Below, piece by piece: positions 47,071-56,066 of a stretch of DNA of 57,356 nucleotides (its first letter is position 1; each line of letters starts with the position of its first letter). The stretch lies in the NCBI RefSeq assembly GCF_030813055.1, contig NZ_JAUSTW010000016.1:1-57356 (forward strand). Reading direction: 5' to 3'. The stretch comes from Neobacillus ginsengisoli (lineage in GTDB: Bacteria; Bacillota; Bacilli; Bacillales_B; DSM-18226). A program made the translations under genes and the position numbers. The notes beneath the pieces were generated by a model. The model was not told the DNA's origin and ran no database searches. It saw nothing but the letters and a program-made list of their open reading frames with translations.

Positions 47071-47517
47071 TGATTAGATACACTTAAAGTAAAGGTGGCG
47101 TTAGTGGAAGAACAATTCAGTGGATTTAGGATTGAGACATATCTAGTTATTCCATTAAAGGGCGCAATTCTGCAGCAAGAATTGTGCTTTTTCTTTATGT
47201 TTAGGTCCATTTAATTGAGTAAGAGGTTCATTAACCCCCACTTTTTTATGCAGCATCAAGCACAATTGAGAGAGCGTAATAGTTGATTTATCAACGATGT
47301 ATAAAATCCAGCATAAATGATAAATGTCGATAAAATGAAACTCTTTGGCCCCAAGGGGTTTCATTTAGGTAGGTTCCTTTTACGATTATGTAAACTAGAT
47401 TTGTATATGGTATACAATAAAGTATTTTGTTAACCACTAAAAAATAAGGTTTACATATATAAAAAGATATTCCTATAATTGTTTAAAGAGAGAGGATTTA
47501 AAAGGGGGAGTATCTGC

Positions 47518-47685
47518 TTGTTAGAGAAATTAGAAAATGGATCCGTCGTGTTATATGAAGGAGAACTATATAGAATAATATACATATATAGCTCAGGTTA
47601 CTGTGAAATTGTAAACCAGGACTCAAAAAATGTCGAACTAGTTAAATTAAAAGAATTACAAACTTTTAATCAAACAATAGCATAG
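47518..47685 (+). CDS. 55-residue protein of unknown function
   Basis: Starts at TTG with AAAGGGGGAG upstream: (M)LEKLENGSVVLYEGELYRII, then YIYSSGYCEIVNQDSKNVEL and VKLKELQTF. The pattern of short beta strands with a YEGELYRI core looks like a small SH3-type barrel. No family recognised. The strong ribosome binding site and sensible composition favour a real gene. It stands alone. Confidence 0.55.
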   Translation: MLEKLENGSVVLYEGELYRIIYIYSSGYCEIVNQDSKNVELVKLKELQTFNQTIA

Positions 47686-47959
47686 GAATGTGAAAATAAT
47701 ATACTTCCTCTAACACTTGATTATGTGAAATAGGCATACAAATAACTGTGCTTTTCTTATTCCTCAATATCAGCTAATAGAAGATTTGTTAATTATTCAA
47801 GAATCGGGCGCTATTCTTAAATTAGAAGGCGTCTTTTTTTTATGAAAATTGTTATTTATATAAACAACCAAAAAAGTTTTAAAAGAGTACTTGAACCCTA
47901 CGCTACGTCAGGTTGTAAAGTAAAGTTACCGGTAAAAACAATTCGCGCGAAATGAGGGG

Positions 47960-48601
47960 ATGATTATACAAAATAAGTATTGGAAAGTAGGAGAATTAGC
48001 CAATCAGACTGGACTTACAGTACGGACTCTCCATCATTACGATAAGATCGGATTATTTTCTCCTTCACGTCATACAGATACAGGCCATAGGCTCTATACT
48101 GAAGAGGATATCGCCAAGCTACAACAAATTATGTCATTTAAGCATTTAGGTTTCTCTTTGGAGGAGATAAAAGAACTAATCGAAAATCAGAGTTTTAATC
48201 CAAGTGAAGTCATACGGTTATATTTAGAACGATTAAATGAGCACATTCGAATACAGGAAGAACTGCGCAGTCAATTAGAAAATTTGTATACGCTGGTTAA
48301 TTCTCAACAACAAGTGAAGGTAGAACAGTTTATTAATTTAATTGAGGTGATTAATATGAACGTAGAAAAATACTTTACTCAGGAGCAACTAGTAAAGATG
48401 AAAAAACAGACAGAACAATTCAACCAATCTCCAGAAGAAAAAATACAAGCAGTAAAAGAATATATAAATGGTAATGATGGAGGAAAAACCATTGCTAATT
48501 CTATCGGTGTACATCCTAGTTTACTCCACCAATGGATTAAACATTATGAACAACTTGGGCTGGAAGATTTGATGAAATTACAGCGAAAATGGAAAATGTA
48601 G
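47960..48601 (+). CDS. MerR-type regulator fused to a transposase helix-turn-helix
   Basis: A 213-residue protein. Residues 1-75 are a MerR DNA-binding domain (YWKVGELANQTGLTVRTLHH, then HTDTGHRLYTEEDIAKLQQI) followed by the coiled linker and NVEKYFTQEQLVKMKKQ, which in relatives leads into the TipAS effector domain. Here that domain is missing. Instead SPEEKIQAVKEYINGNDGGK, TIANSIGVHPSLLHQWIKHY and EQLGLEDLMKLQRK follow, which is the first helix-turn-helix of an IS3-type transposase OrfA. The chimera is in one frame. The AGGGG lies directly before the ATG, a poor spacing. It could still bind DNA but would lack its usual sensor. Confidence 0.8.
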   Translation: MIIQNKYWKVGELANQTGLTVRTLHHYDKIGLFSPSRHTDTGHRLYTEEDIAKLQQIMSFKHLGFSLEEIKELIENQSFNPSEVIRLYLERLNEHIRIQEELRSQLENLYTLVNSQQQVKVEQFINLIEVINMNVEKYFTQEQLVKMKKQTEQFNQSPEEKIQAVKEYINGNDGGKTIANSIGVHPSLLHQWIKHYEQLGLEDLMKLQRKWKM

Positions 48602-48705
48602 AAGTACAGGTGCGTCTTTCTAATTCAAAGACTGAAAAATTGGGACCCAGTATATTAAGAAGTAATACCAAATACTGTAAGTAGCTATTGAGCTAATGGG
48701 TGCGA

Positions 48706-48757
48706 TCGTATTATAAGGTTAGCCAGTAAAAAATTACTGGTTGACCTTATAATACGA
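48706..48757. other. long near-perfect hairpin, 24-bp arms
   Basis: The arm 48706-48729 (beginning TCGTATTATAAGG) is complementary to 48734-48757 (ending CCTTATAATACGA) with a four-A loop. The only two differences would be G-U pairs in RNA. No T-run follows, so it is not an ordinary terminator. It lies directly after an AATGGGTGCGA module of the repeat-A kind. Confidence 0.85.
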
Positions 48758-48870
48758 AAGGGAGCTTTTCCAGAGTAAGGAAAGTGTCTTTCTCTATGGA
48801 TCGTGTGCATTCACTGATTGAGAAAATGATCAAACTTTTTTATGAAAATTAAATAATTAATCTCAAATGT

Positions 48871-48912
48871 GGAATCCATTTTGATCAATTTTTTTCAAAA
48901 TGGATTCTTTTT
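48871..48912. terminator. bidirectional terminator
   Basis: GAATCCATTTTGA pairs with TCAAAATGGATTC around a T-rich loop, followed by TTTTTA. It separates the MerR region from the SDR gene on the other strand. Confidence 0.7.
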
Positions 48913-49015
48913 ATTTGCCGTTAATCGGGGATTTGCGTGATATTTTTAATTAAACTTTATTTCAAAGCTACATTTGTTTATGTACAGGAATTTCAGGATC
49001 CTACACTGAAACTTT

Positions 49016-49804
49016 CTATTTATTACGTGGGCGGAGCAATCCACCCACAAGACGAAGTACTTGTTTGCGCGACAGCAGACGAGATATTTGTGCGTTCATA
49101 TAGTTTTGAAAGCCGGGAACGACATATGATTGTCCCCTCTCCAATGCCCGCAGTGACACTTTCACGACACGTTCCGGAGTATCCCGCTTTCCGACAGAAG
49201 CGTCATCTGTGCCGACGACGTTGAAAAAGTTGGTTTGCGTTGCACCGGGACATAGCGCGAGGAATTGTACACCGCGTGTTCTGTTTTCTTCCCAAAGCGC
49301 CTGTGTAAACGACAATACGAAAGCCTTCGTAGCCCCATATACGGCCATGTAAGGATCCGGTTGGAAACCCGCTGTGGAAGAAACGTTGATGACCGCCCCA
49401 CTCCCTTTTTTCAACAAACCAGGCAAAAACAGATGTGTGATATCAACAATTGACATTACATTTAACATCACTTCTTCATGCTGCCGCTCACCGGAAACTT
49501 GCTCAAAAAAACCGTGAGTAGCGAAACCTGCATTATTGATGATCATATCAACATCCAATTGGCGTTCTTGACATTCTTGATATAGTTTAACGGGGGCGCC
49601 TTCCTTGGATAAGTCGTTGACGATAACCTCGACTTGACCGCCGTGCTCTTTCTTTAGCTTCTTAGCCAGATCTGCGAGCTTATTTTCCGATCGGGCGACT
49701 AGAATCAAATGGTTCCCCCGTTTAGCAAGCTCCCACGCAAATACCTCACCAATACCTGAAGAAGCACCTGTAATAAGTATCCATTTGTTTCGCAATTGCA
49801 TCAT
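49016..49804 (-). CDS. short-chain dehydrogenase/reductase (YqjQ/DltE-like)
   Basis: A 262-residue classical [31 protein letters not shown] (NADP-type), MIINNAGFATHGFFEQV, INVSSTAGFQPDPYMAVYGA with Ser, Tyr and following Lys (YGATKAF), and CPGATQTNF. The ATG at 49804 has GAGAGGG upstream. The gene is divergent from the TetR gene at 50002 and probably under its control. Substrate unknown. Confidence 0.92.
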   Translation of the reverse strand: MMQLRNKWILITGASSGIGEVFAWELAKRGNHLILVARSENKLADLAKKLKKEHGGQVEVIVNDLSKEGAPVKLYQECQERQLDVDMIINNAGFATHGFFEQVSGERQHEEVMLNVMSIVDITHLFLPGLLKKGSGAVINVSSTAGFQPDPYMAVYGATKAFVLSFTQALWEENRTRGVQFLALCPGATQTNFFNVVGTDDASVGKRDTPERVVKVSLRALERGQSYVVPGFQNYMNAQISRLLSRKQVLRLVGGLLRPRNK

Positions 49805-49839
49805 TTTTTCAACCCTCTCAGAATTAATGTTTTTATCAG

Positions 49840-49856
49840 GTAACACCGTTACCTAT
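49840..49856. promoter_or_regulatory. inverted repeat between SDR and TetR genes
   Basis: GGTAACACCGTTACC is a palindrome with a central base, located just before the SDR gene where a TetR dimer could block transcription. Confidence 0.5.
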
Positions 49857-50001
49857 GAGACTCATAGTATTATTAACTTTATTTTATGTCAATAATTTTG
49901 ATCTATATTACTCAAATTGACTCTTACCAATGCAAGTAGTACAATAATCAGGCAGGAATGGAAACGTTGTTTCTGTGAGAAAACATGACAGGAAAGTGAA
50001 A

Positions 50002-50652
50002 ATGAGTAATAATTCCGAACTGCATTCTAAAGAAATTCGAACTGTAAAAACTTATCAAGAAGCAAGACTTCAAAATACCGAAAATTTAAGACAAAACGTT
50101 GTCGACGCCGCAGCCATTCTTTTACAAGAAGGTGGGCCGGAAGCAGTGACCGTTCGTCGGGTCGCGGACAAAATGGCCTGCTCCACCAAAATTATCTACA
50201 GCTTGTTCGGAAGCAAGGACGAATTGGCAAAACAACTTTATTTAGATGGTTGTAAGCTGCTAGCACAAACCTTTGAGGCGGTTCCGAAGCAAGAGAATCC
50301 CCAACAATACTTACGGGAACTCGGCAATGCTTATTGGAGTTTCGGATTGAACTACTCAAGTTATTATAAGATGATGTTCGGAGGAGCTATTAGTTTCAAG
50401 CAGGATGAAGAAAGCTTACAGGGTACCGTAACCGCTTTACAGCAAGTGATGAATGTCCTAGAGGAAGCAGTTCAGCAAGAACTTATTGATGTAAAGGACC
50501 TGACTCTTGTCATCTTCAAGATCTGGGCTTCTCTACATGGAGTGATTCACCTTTATTTAGGCGGCCATCTTAAGAATGATGAATCGGCGAGAGTAGTATA
50601 TGATCAGATGTTGTCAGATTTAATACGAACGATTTTTGGAACTCACACGTAA
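50002..50652 (+). CDS. TetR/AcrR family regulator with WHG-type C-terminal domain
   Basis: A protein of about 216 residues. The helix-turn-helix is EAVTVRRVADKMACSTKIIY with SLFGSKDELAKQLY. The C-terminal domain has YWSFGLNYSSYYKMMFGGAI and LVIFKIWASLHGVIHLYLGG, the WHG motif. I prefer the ATG at 50002 with AGGAAAG upstream. It is divergent from the SDR gene. The 200-base gap contains a GGTAACGGTGTTACC-like inverted repeat (revcomp AACACCGTTACC at 49843), a possible operator. Confidence 0.9.
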   Translation: MSNNSELHSKEIRTVKTYQEARLQNTENLRQNVVDAAAILLQEGGPEAVTVRRVADKMACSTKIIYSLFGSKDELAKQLYLDGCKLLAQTFEAVPKQENPQQYLRELGNAYWSFGLNYSSYYKMMFGGAISFKQDEESLQGTVTALQQVMNVLEEAVQQELIDVKDLTLVIFKIWASLHGVIHLYLGGHLKNDESARVVYDQMLSDLIRTIFGTHT

Positions 50653-50923
50653 TAATTGTGATATCCTCCATTTATAAACAGACATTATATAAAAGAGAAG
50701 TTTGATTTAAAGCCACTCCGTTTAAGAAGTGGCTTTAAATTTACACGGATAAAGATATTATACTTAAACACACCTTTGTGCTTAGGTATACCGCTGATAT
50801 TGGGTATTTTAGCACCGATGATGACACGTACAAAGCCCCAAGAAATTTATAAAGAAAGTCATCTTTAAAACATGTAAAAGGTAGAGCCTTGCAAAGGGAT
50901 TTTTGAAATAGGATTAGCTGTAT

Positions 50924-51328
50924 CTACATAACTGTAAACATCCAAGTAACTCCATATTTGTCCTTCACAGAACCATGAAGCTTAGAAAAGAATGTTGGTT
51001 GAAGATCCATATGAATGGTTCCACCTTCTTGAAGTACGTTCCATGCGTTTTTAGCACGCTCCTCAGAGTCAAGCTCCACACTGATGCACACTTTCTCAGC
51101 ATCTTGAAAATCTTTTTTCCCATCCGAACCCATAATATATCCTGATTCTGTTAATTTCAATTCTGCATGTAAAACAAGGTCTTTATCGCTTTCAACAACA
51201 GGAAATTCAGGATTTGGCGGCATATCACCATATTTTTGAATAGCAATCATTTCTCCATCAAAAGCTTTTTGATACAAATTAAAAGCCTCCTTGCATTCTC
51301 TGTTAAACATTAAATAGGGTTTAATCAT
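50924..51328 (-). CDS. VOC superfamily (PhnB-like) protein
   Basis: A 134-residue protein of the glyoxalase/dioxygenase fold: PYLMFNRECKEAFNLYQKAF, then ELKLTESGYIMGSDG and the closing KLHGSVKDKYGVTWMF. This is the PhnB-like group (DUF, 3-demethylubiquinone-type), widespread and of unknown function. AAGGAGACTG precedes the ATG. It is monocistronic. Between the TetR gene and this one, 50768-50869 reads GIPLILGILAPMMTRTKP in one frame, perhaps the end of a lost membrane protein. Confidence 0.9.
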   Translation of the reverse strand: MIKPYLMFNRECKEAFNLYQKAFDGEMIAIQKYGDMPPNPEFPVVESDKDLVLHAELKLTESGYIMGSDGKKDFQDAEKVCISVELDSEERAKNAWNVLQEGGTIHMDLQPTFFSKLHGSVKDKYGVTWMFTVM

Positions 51329-51504
51329 TTTACAGTCTCCTTCGTCAAATAATATAGGTTACCCTTGATGCTTCTATTTCAAATGCCTCTTAACCTGCTA
51401 GGTACTAGCACCAATGATATTAATAATAATATACACGAACACTAGTTCTGTATTCAATATCAAAATTACTTTGATTGATAAAATTTCGGAATAATACTTA
51501 TTCA

Positions 51505-51590
51505 ACTACCATACAAGAACGATTTTAGATTCCATTAACTGTAGTGCAGCTCTGCTTCATGGATGGCTAACGGAGTGCTTTCTTAAATAA
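51505..51590 (+). repeat. dispersed intergenic repeat A, copy 3
   Basis: ACTACCATACAAGAACG, then TGTAGTGCAGCTCTGCTTCA and GGATGGCTAACGGAGTGC correspond to copies at 1753 and 9352. After it, modules ATCGGGCGCAATTCCAGAAT (51635) and AGGGCCAGATTGTTGAATAA (51682) occur. No gene lies between 51329 and 51889. Confidence 0.55.
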
Positions 51591-51889
51591 GAACGTCCTT
51601 TTCGGAAACACAATTTTATTTATTGATCTTCAGCAATCGGGCGCAATTCCAGAATAAGAAATGTGCTCTTTCTTTATGTAAAGGGCCAGATTGTTGAATA
51701 AGATATGGCCTTATTTATCATATGGCTAGAAAGAGTGAAGAATAATCTATTCTCTTTTAAAAGATGGGTAAATGACTCAGAGCATATTATGAAAATAGTA
51801 ACACAAAAATATACTTACCTTCTAACTTTGGTTCTTTCAGCTGGCACCCATATTTTCTGTTCTATCCCTACAAATAGTCTATCCTTATC

Positions 51890-51918
51890 TTGACTCTAAT
51901 GCTCAACTTTTATATAAT
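51890..51918 (+). promoter_or_regulatory. near-consensus sigma-A promoter of the thi operon
   Basis: TTGACT (51890-51895), 17 bases, TATAAT (51913-51918). Transcription would start near 51925, about 95 bases before thiS. Confidence 0.75.
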
Positions 51919-51934
51919 TCGATTAAATAAAATG

Positions 51935-51992
51935 AAGCACAAAATGGGGTACACCACCGAAAGGGTGTTAGTCTCATTTTGTGCTTTTTTTT
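51935..51992 (+). terminator. terminator-like structured leader before thiS
   Basis: A perfect 12-bp stem AAGCACAAAATG (51935-51946) with CATTTTGTGCTT (51975-51986) and T-run. Its top carries a second stem ACACC/GGTGT around ACCGAAAG, with an internal loop. It begins about ten bases after the expected start site, leaving no room for a separate aptamer. It does not have the conserved TPP riboswitch elements. Confidence 0.65.
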
Positions 51993-52019
51993 GTGAAAAT
52001 TTAGAAAGGATGGGAAAAA

Positions 52020-52214
52020 ATGAAAGTAAATGGCACCACTGTTGTATTAGAGAAAAGGCAAACTTTATTTGATTTTTTAACCATGCAAAAATTTGATATG
52101 GCAACAATTGCCGTAGAACGAAATGGAGATATTATTCCAAAAGCTGCATATAAGGATGTTTTACTCGAGAATGAAGACAATTTGGAAATTGTTAGATTTG
52201 TGGGAGGTGGTTGA
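52020..52214 (+). CDS. thiS: sulfur carrier protein ThiS
   Basis: A 64-residue ubiquitin-like protein ending VRFVGGG. The C-terminal Gly is adenylated and thiocarboxylated and gives sulfur to thiazole synthase. The sequence MKVNGTTVVLEKRQTLFDFL and NGDIIPKAAYKDVLLENEDN follows the family closely. AGAAAGGATGGG precedes the ATG. First gene of thiS-(thiF remnant)-thiG-thiH. An adenylating ThiF is needed for its action and is broken here. Confidence 0.93.
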   Translation: MKVNGTTVVLEKRQTLFDFLTMQKFDMATIAVERNGDIIPKAAYKDVLLENEDNLEIVRFVGGG

Positions 52215-52217
52215 TCT

Positions 52218-52335
52218 GTGAAAATAACAATAAACGGGAAATAAATGGAACTAGACGTTTGAAGTACGAGAACAAATCGGAAATCAAACGGACATTGTTA
52301 TTTTGAATAAGAGAGGGGATTTTGAAAATGAATGA
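52218..52335 (+). pseudogene. N-terminal remnant of a clostridial-type thiF
   Basis: Starting at GTG: VKITINGK, then TAA, then MELDV, and after a one-base shift [20 protein letters not shown] and DF. This corresponds to the ThiS-like N-terminal domain that precedes the adenylyltransferase domain in ThiF proteins of clostridia (KI.VN.KE.E......FEVR......DI.ILN). The E1-like domain is wholly absent. GGGAGGTGG lies upstream. Its end runs into the thiG start. Confidence 0.75.
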
Positions 52336-53095
52336 TAAGTTAACAATTGGCGGGCATGAGTTTCAATCAAGATTTATATTAGGTTCCGGAAAATTTTCAT
52401 TAAAAATAATGAAAGCAGTTATTGAACAAGGTGAAGCAGAAATTGTAACCCTTGCTCTAAGGAGGGCAAACACAGGCGGAGAAGAAAATATAATGGATTA
52501 TATTCCGAAGCACATTACATTGCTGCCAAACACTTCAGGGGCAAGAAATGCAGAGGAAGCAGTGAGAATCGCCCGTCTATCAAGGGAACTTGGCTGCGGT
52601 GATTTTGTAAAACTCGAGGTCATTCATGATTCTAAATATTTACTGCCTGATAACTATGAAACAATCAAAGCAACTGAAATGCTTGCCAAGGAAGGATTTA
52701 TTGTCATGCCCTATATGTATCCTGATTTATATGCGGCAAGATCATTAGTTAATGCCGGTGCAGCAGCCGTCATGCCTTTAGGTGCACCAATTGGAAGCAA
52801 CAAGGGGCTTTGTACAAAGGATTTCATCCAAATCTTAGTAGACGAAATAGAATTACCTATTATTGTAGATGCCGGTATTGGCCGTCCTTCACAGGCATGT
52901 GAAGCAATGGAGTTGGGTGTTGATGCTGTTATGTGCAATACGGCAATTGCGACGGCAAAGGAAGTGGCTTTAATGGCAAAAGCTTTCAAACAAGCTATTG
53001 AGGCAGGTCGTACAGCATATCTTGCCGGTTTAGGAAGAATATTAAACTATAAGGCAGAGGCCTCTAGTCCTTTGACTGGATTTTTGGAGGATTAA
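52328..53095 (+). CDS. thiG: thiazole synthase ThiG
   Basis: A 255-residue TIM-barrel enzyme that joins deoxyxylulose phosphate, ThiS sulfur and dehydroglycine to the thiazole of thiamine. [59 protein letters not shown] with the Schiff-base Lys95, [13 protein letters not shown] and [20 protein letters not shown] are all typical. The ATG at 52328 has GAGAGGGGA upstream. The stop overlaps the thiH start region. Confidence 0.95.
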   Translation: MNDKLTIGGHEFQSRFILGSGKFSLKIMKAVIEQGEAEIVTLALRRANTGGEENIMDYIPKHITLLPNTSGARNAEEAVRIARLSRELGCGDFVKLEVIHDSKYLLPDNYETIKATEMLAKEGFIVMPYMYPDLYAARSLVNAGAAAVMPLGAPIGSNKGLCTKDFIQILVDEIELPIIVDAGIGRPSQACEAMELGVDAVMCNTAIATAKEVALMAKAFKQAIEAGRTAYLAGLGRILNYKAEASSPLTGFLED

Positions 53096-53097
53096 TG

Positions 53098-54252
53098 ATG
53101 AAATTAAAAAAAGTAGATCATATGCAATATAATGATGGGATGGAAGTTATTGAGTCTGATCTTATGGAAAAAGTCTTAACATTAGTAAAAGAATATGATT
53201 ATGATCAATATACGAGTAAAGATGTAGAAGATGCCTTAAATAAAATACAGCTTTCCATTGAGGACTATGCAGCGATATTATCACCTGCAGCAATGCCTTA
53301 CTTAGAAGACATGGCAAGAAAAGCAATGGCAGAGACTAGGAAGCATTTTGGGAATTCTATTTCTCTCTTTACGCCCTTATATATTGCTAATTATTGTGAA
53401 AACGAATGTGTTTATTGTGGATTTAGTGCTACAAATAAAATTCATCGGGCAACTCTTTCTTTACAAGAAGTGGAAGATGAACTTAAAGCAATTGCTGCCA
53501 CTGGTTTGAAAGAGATTTTATTACTCACTGGAGAATCTCGTCATAAATCCGGAGTTGAGTATATTGGAGAAACAATTAAAGTTGCGGCGAAATATTTTTC
53601 GACAATCGGGATTGAAATCTATCCATTAAACACGGAAGAATATGCATTTTTACATACTTGTGGTGCAGATTTTGTGTCAGTTTACCAAGAAACCTATAAT
53701 ACCGATAAGTATGAACAGGTTCATTTATGGGGGTCAAAACGAATTTTCCCATATCGTTTTCATGCTCAAGAGCGTGCTTTATTAGGGGGAATGCGTGGAG
53801 TTTCTTTTGGCGCACTGCTTGGATTAGATGATTTTCGAAAGGATGCATTTGCGGCAGGCATACATGCACTTTTGATCCAGCAAAAATATCCGCATGCAGA
53901 GATTGGTTTCTCTGTACCCCGTTTACGCCCTTATATTAACAATGCGGATAATAATCCAAAAGATGTGCATGAAAAACAGCTTTTGCAGGTAATGCTTGCT
54001 TATCGCTTGTTTATGCCATATGCCGGAGTTACTATTTCTACAAGAGAAAGAGCAGGATTTCGTGATCATGTGATCGGAATGGCAGCTACGAAAATGTCAG
54101 CTGGTGTTAATGTGGGTGTTGGAGGCCACAATGAAGAACAAAAGGGAGATCAACAGTTTGAAATTTCAGATGAACGAACTGTAAATGAAGTTCATCAGGT
54201 GATTCTTAGCAAAGGCTTGCAGCCTATTTATACAGATTATATTAGAGTTTAG
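53098..54252 (+). CDS. thiH: 2-iminoacetate synthase ThiH (radical SAM)
   Basis: A 384-residue radical SAM enzyme that cleaves tyrosine to give dehydroglycine and p-cresol. The iron-sulfur motif is NYCENECVYCGF (Cys100, Cys104, Cys107). LLLTGESRHKSGVEYIGETI and VYQETYNTDKYEQVHLWGSK are further family blocks, and GVNVGVGGHNE lies near the end. GGAGG is four bases before an ATG at 53095 and seven before the ATG at 53098, so I prefer the latter. The enzyme works without oxygen, in contrast to ThiO of aerobic bacilli. Confidence 0.95.
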   Translation: MKLKKVDHMQYNDGMEVIESDLMEKVLTLVKEYDYDQYTSKDVEDALNKIQLSIEDYAAILSPAAMPYLEDMARKAMAETRKHFGNSISLFTPLYIANYCENECVYCGFSATNKIHRATLSLQEVEDELKAIAATGLKEILLLTGESRHKSGVEYIGETIKVAAKYFSTIGIEIYPLNTEEYAFLHTCGADFVSVYQETYNTDKYEQVHLWGSKRIFPYRFHAQERALLGGMRGVSFGALLGLDDFRKDAFAAGIHALLIQQKYPHAEIGFSVPRLRPYINNADNNPKDVHEKQLLQVMLAYRLFMPYAGVTISTRERAGFRDHVIGMAATKMSAGVNVGVGGHNEEQKGDQQFEISDERTVNEVHQVILSKGLQPIYTDYIRV

Positions 54253-54894
54253 GAGAATAGTATGCTCCTTCACCTACTATATCTTCTATCTTAAACCTGA
54301 GTTCCTCATTTACCATTTGTGTTACAAATCGATAGCTTTGTAAAGATGATTTTTTGCATCGAATTAATCATTTGTCCAAGGGAAAACCCTATGTGATCAT
54401 TTTAAGAGAAATAAACTTAAATCTGGCTAAGTATGAAGTATTAGCAGTTAAAGTAAATCTAATAACTTTATTGTCATCTTACAATTTTGTGGTTATTGAA
54501 TCCAGTTTGATCAAAATCGTTACGGGACTTTTTTTCTTTCATTTGCCAATGTTGTAAAACTTATGCTATTCCACTAAAGGGCGCGTTTATTTAAGAACGC
54601 GTCTTTTTCGTGTATTGGGCTCTCTAATGGAATAAGGATCACTTAAATGATCAACTTTATTTTAAAGCAACACGAGTGCTTTAGTGGAATATAAGATGGC
54701 ATTTTGTAACACCATTTCACTTTTAACGATGTTATACCTGGAACATATAGAAAAGGAGCAGAGAATATCATATTTATCGGAAAAATAATGTAGAATAATA
54801 ATTTAAAATAATCTTAATTATTAACATTTTTAGACAAATAGGGGAGAAGAATATATACTTATTATCAGGAAAAAGCATGAAAAGAGGAGAAATA
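54253..54894. other. interval between thiH and the actin-like gene
   Basis: No credible gene. A terminator at 54579-54609 (GCGCGTT with AACGCGT, then T-run) is part of an ACTAAAGGGCGCG module. A second module GGGCTCTCTAATGGAATAAG is at 54626. From 54780 to 54840 the DNA is almost pure A/T with repeated AATAAT and AATTATTA strings, which could be a centromere-like region for the actin-like system, but this is speculation. Confidence 0.4.
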
Positions 54895-56049
54895 ATGGAT
54901 ATAAAATGTCAGAATGTCGATTTTGGTAATTCAATCTTTCAAACACTTGTGGACGGTTATTATTTTGAGATTCCTACAAATGTAGTAGAAATAACAAAGG
55001 ATAAGGCAGACGGCCACTTTCCGTCTTCTTTACATGATCCCCAATTCCTTCTTCAAAGTTTGCTCATTTCAACTACGATAGACGGTGTAGAGAAATATTA
55101 TCTAGTGGGCGATTCAGCAGAAAAACAGGTGTTAGGAAACATTCATATCAACAAGCTTCATGATAAAACGGAATCTGAGATTCCCTATGTGATGTTCCTG
55201 ACGTCAGTTGCTTATTACAATGTATTAAAAGGAAACGGCAAAGAAGATAGACGAGTAAACATTAATTATTTTTCAACTATGCTTCCAATTTGGTTGCTTA
55301 AGAAAACGAACAAGTTCAGTGAAATGCAAAATAAAATGGCCAGCCGATTTGAAGGGGAACATCAAGTAACAATTTTAACTCCAGGATTAGAAAGAGTTGT
55401 AACCATTTACGTCGAAACAAGTAAATGCCGGATTGAAAGTGAAGTTGCTCGTTGGGCAATTAAAAAAGATTTTGATTTACAAGATCGTGAGGAAGCAAAT
55501 TCATTTCAAAACTTTGAAACCCTAATTGTTGATTTAGGGGGAGGGACCGTTGATCTTGCATTGCTTCAAGCAGGACTTCAAGCTCCTAAGAGTAGAGAAT
55601 CATTGAACTGTTTCGCAGACATTTCGTACTTAAAACACATTGAAAAACTAAGAAGTGAAAAGTTACTCGAGTACTTTGACGATGTTCGTTCCCTAGAGGA
55701 ATTCATTATCAATAACATTGAAAAAACAAAAATGGAGCAAAGGGATGGAAATAGCGGTAAAAAGGTTGATCTCACAGAGCAAATCCATGAGTCATTGAGG
55801 GAGTACACGCAAATTTTAATAACGAAAATTGAAAACACATTTCCATCACCTAAAGATAAGATCTATAAATATGTTTATATCGGTGGAATAGCCAGAATCC
55901 TTAAACGCTTCATCCAAGAATTGATCGATACAAGGTATGGAGTCGAAATTAGAGAGGAAAATCATCTATTCCTACCAGATACAAGAAAGTTAAATTTATA
56001 TGGTCTAGAAATTATAAGCAGGCATGAAACAAACGTAGTTTTTGCCTAA
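54895..56049 (+). CDS. actin-like ATPase of the ParM/Alp7A type
   Basis: A 384-residue protein of the ParM/StbA group, filament-forming actin relatives that push or pull DNA. Nucleotide-binding parts: phosphate-1 loop VDFGNSIFQT (Asp9), phosphate-2 loop LIVDLGGGTVDLALL (Asp213, Asp220), and adenosine motif YVYIGGIARILKRFIQ near the C-terminus. I use the ATG at 54895 with AGAGGAG upstream. The partner gene follows after 17 bases with its own strong site. No replication gene is close, so this is a chromosomal copy or the trace of an integrated element. Confidence 0.85.
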   Translation: MDIKCQNVDFGNSIFQTLVDGYYFEIPTNVVEITKDKADGHFPSSLHDPQFLLQSLLISTTIDGVEKYYLVGDSAEKQVLGNIHINKLHDKTESEIPYVMFLTSVAYYNVLKGNGKEDRRVNINYFSTMLPIWLLKKTNKFSEMQNKMASRFEGEHQVTILTPGLERVVTIYVETSKCRIESEVARWAIKKDFDLQDREEANSFQNFETLIVDLGGGTVDLALLQAGLQAPKSRESLNCFADISYLKHIEKLRSEKLLEYFDDVRSLEEFIINNIEKTKMEQRDGNSGKKVDLTEQIHESLREYTQILITKIENTFPSPKDKIYKYVYIGGIARILKRFIQELIDTRYGVEIREENHLFLPDTRKLNLYGLEIISRHETNVVFA

Positions 56050-56066
56050 GAAGAGGAGGAGAACGT

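Noticed and set aside
47155..47364. Reverse frame of 69 codons (MKPLGAKEFHFIDIYHLCW)
   Set aside because: Runs through an ATTAAAGGGCGC repeat module, has no ribosome site and no recognised family. Kept only as a possible trace of a lost gene.
51935..51992. TPP riboswitch before thiS
   Set aside because: The conserved CTGAGA and ACC-TTGAACCTGAT-type parts are missing and there is no room for the full element.
54780..54840. A defined centromere (parC) for the actin-like system
   Set aside because: AT-rich strings recur but I cannot define a regular iteron by eye; left as a possibility in the interval entry.
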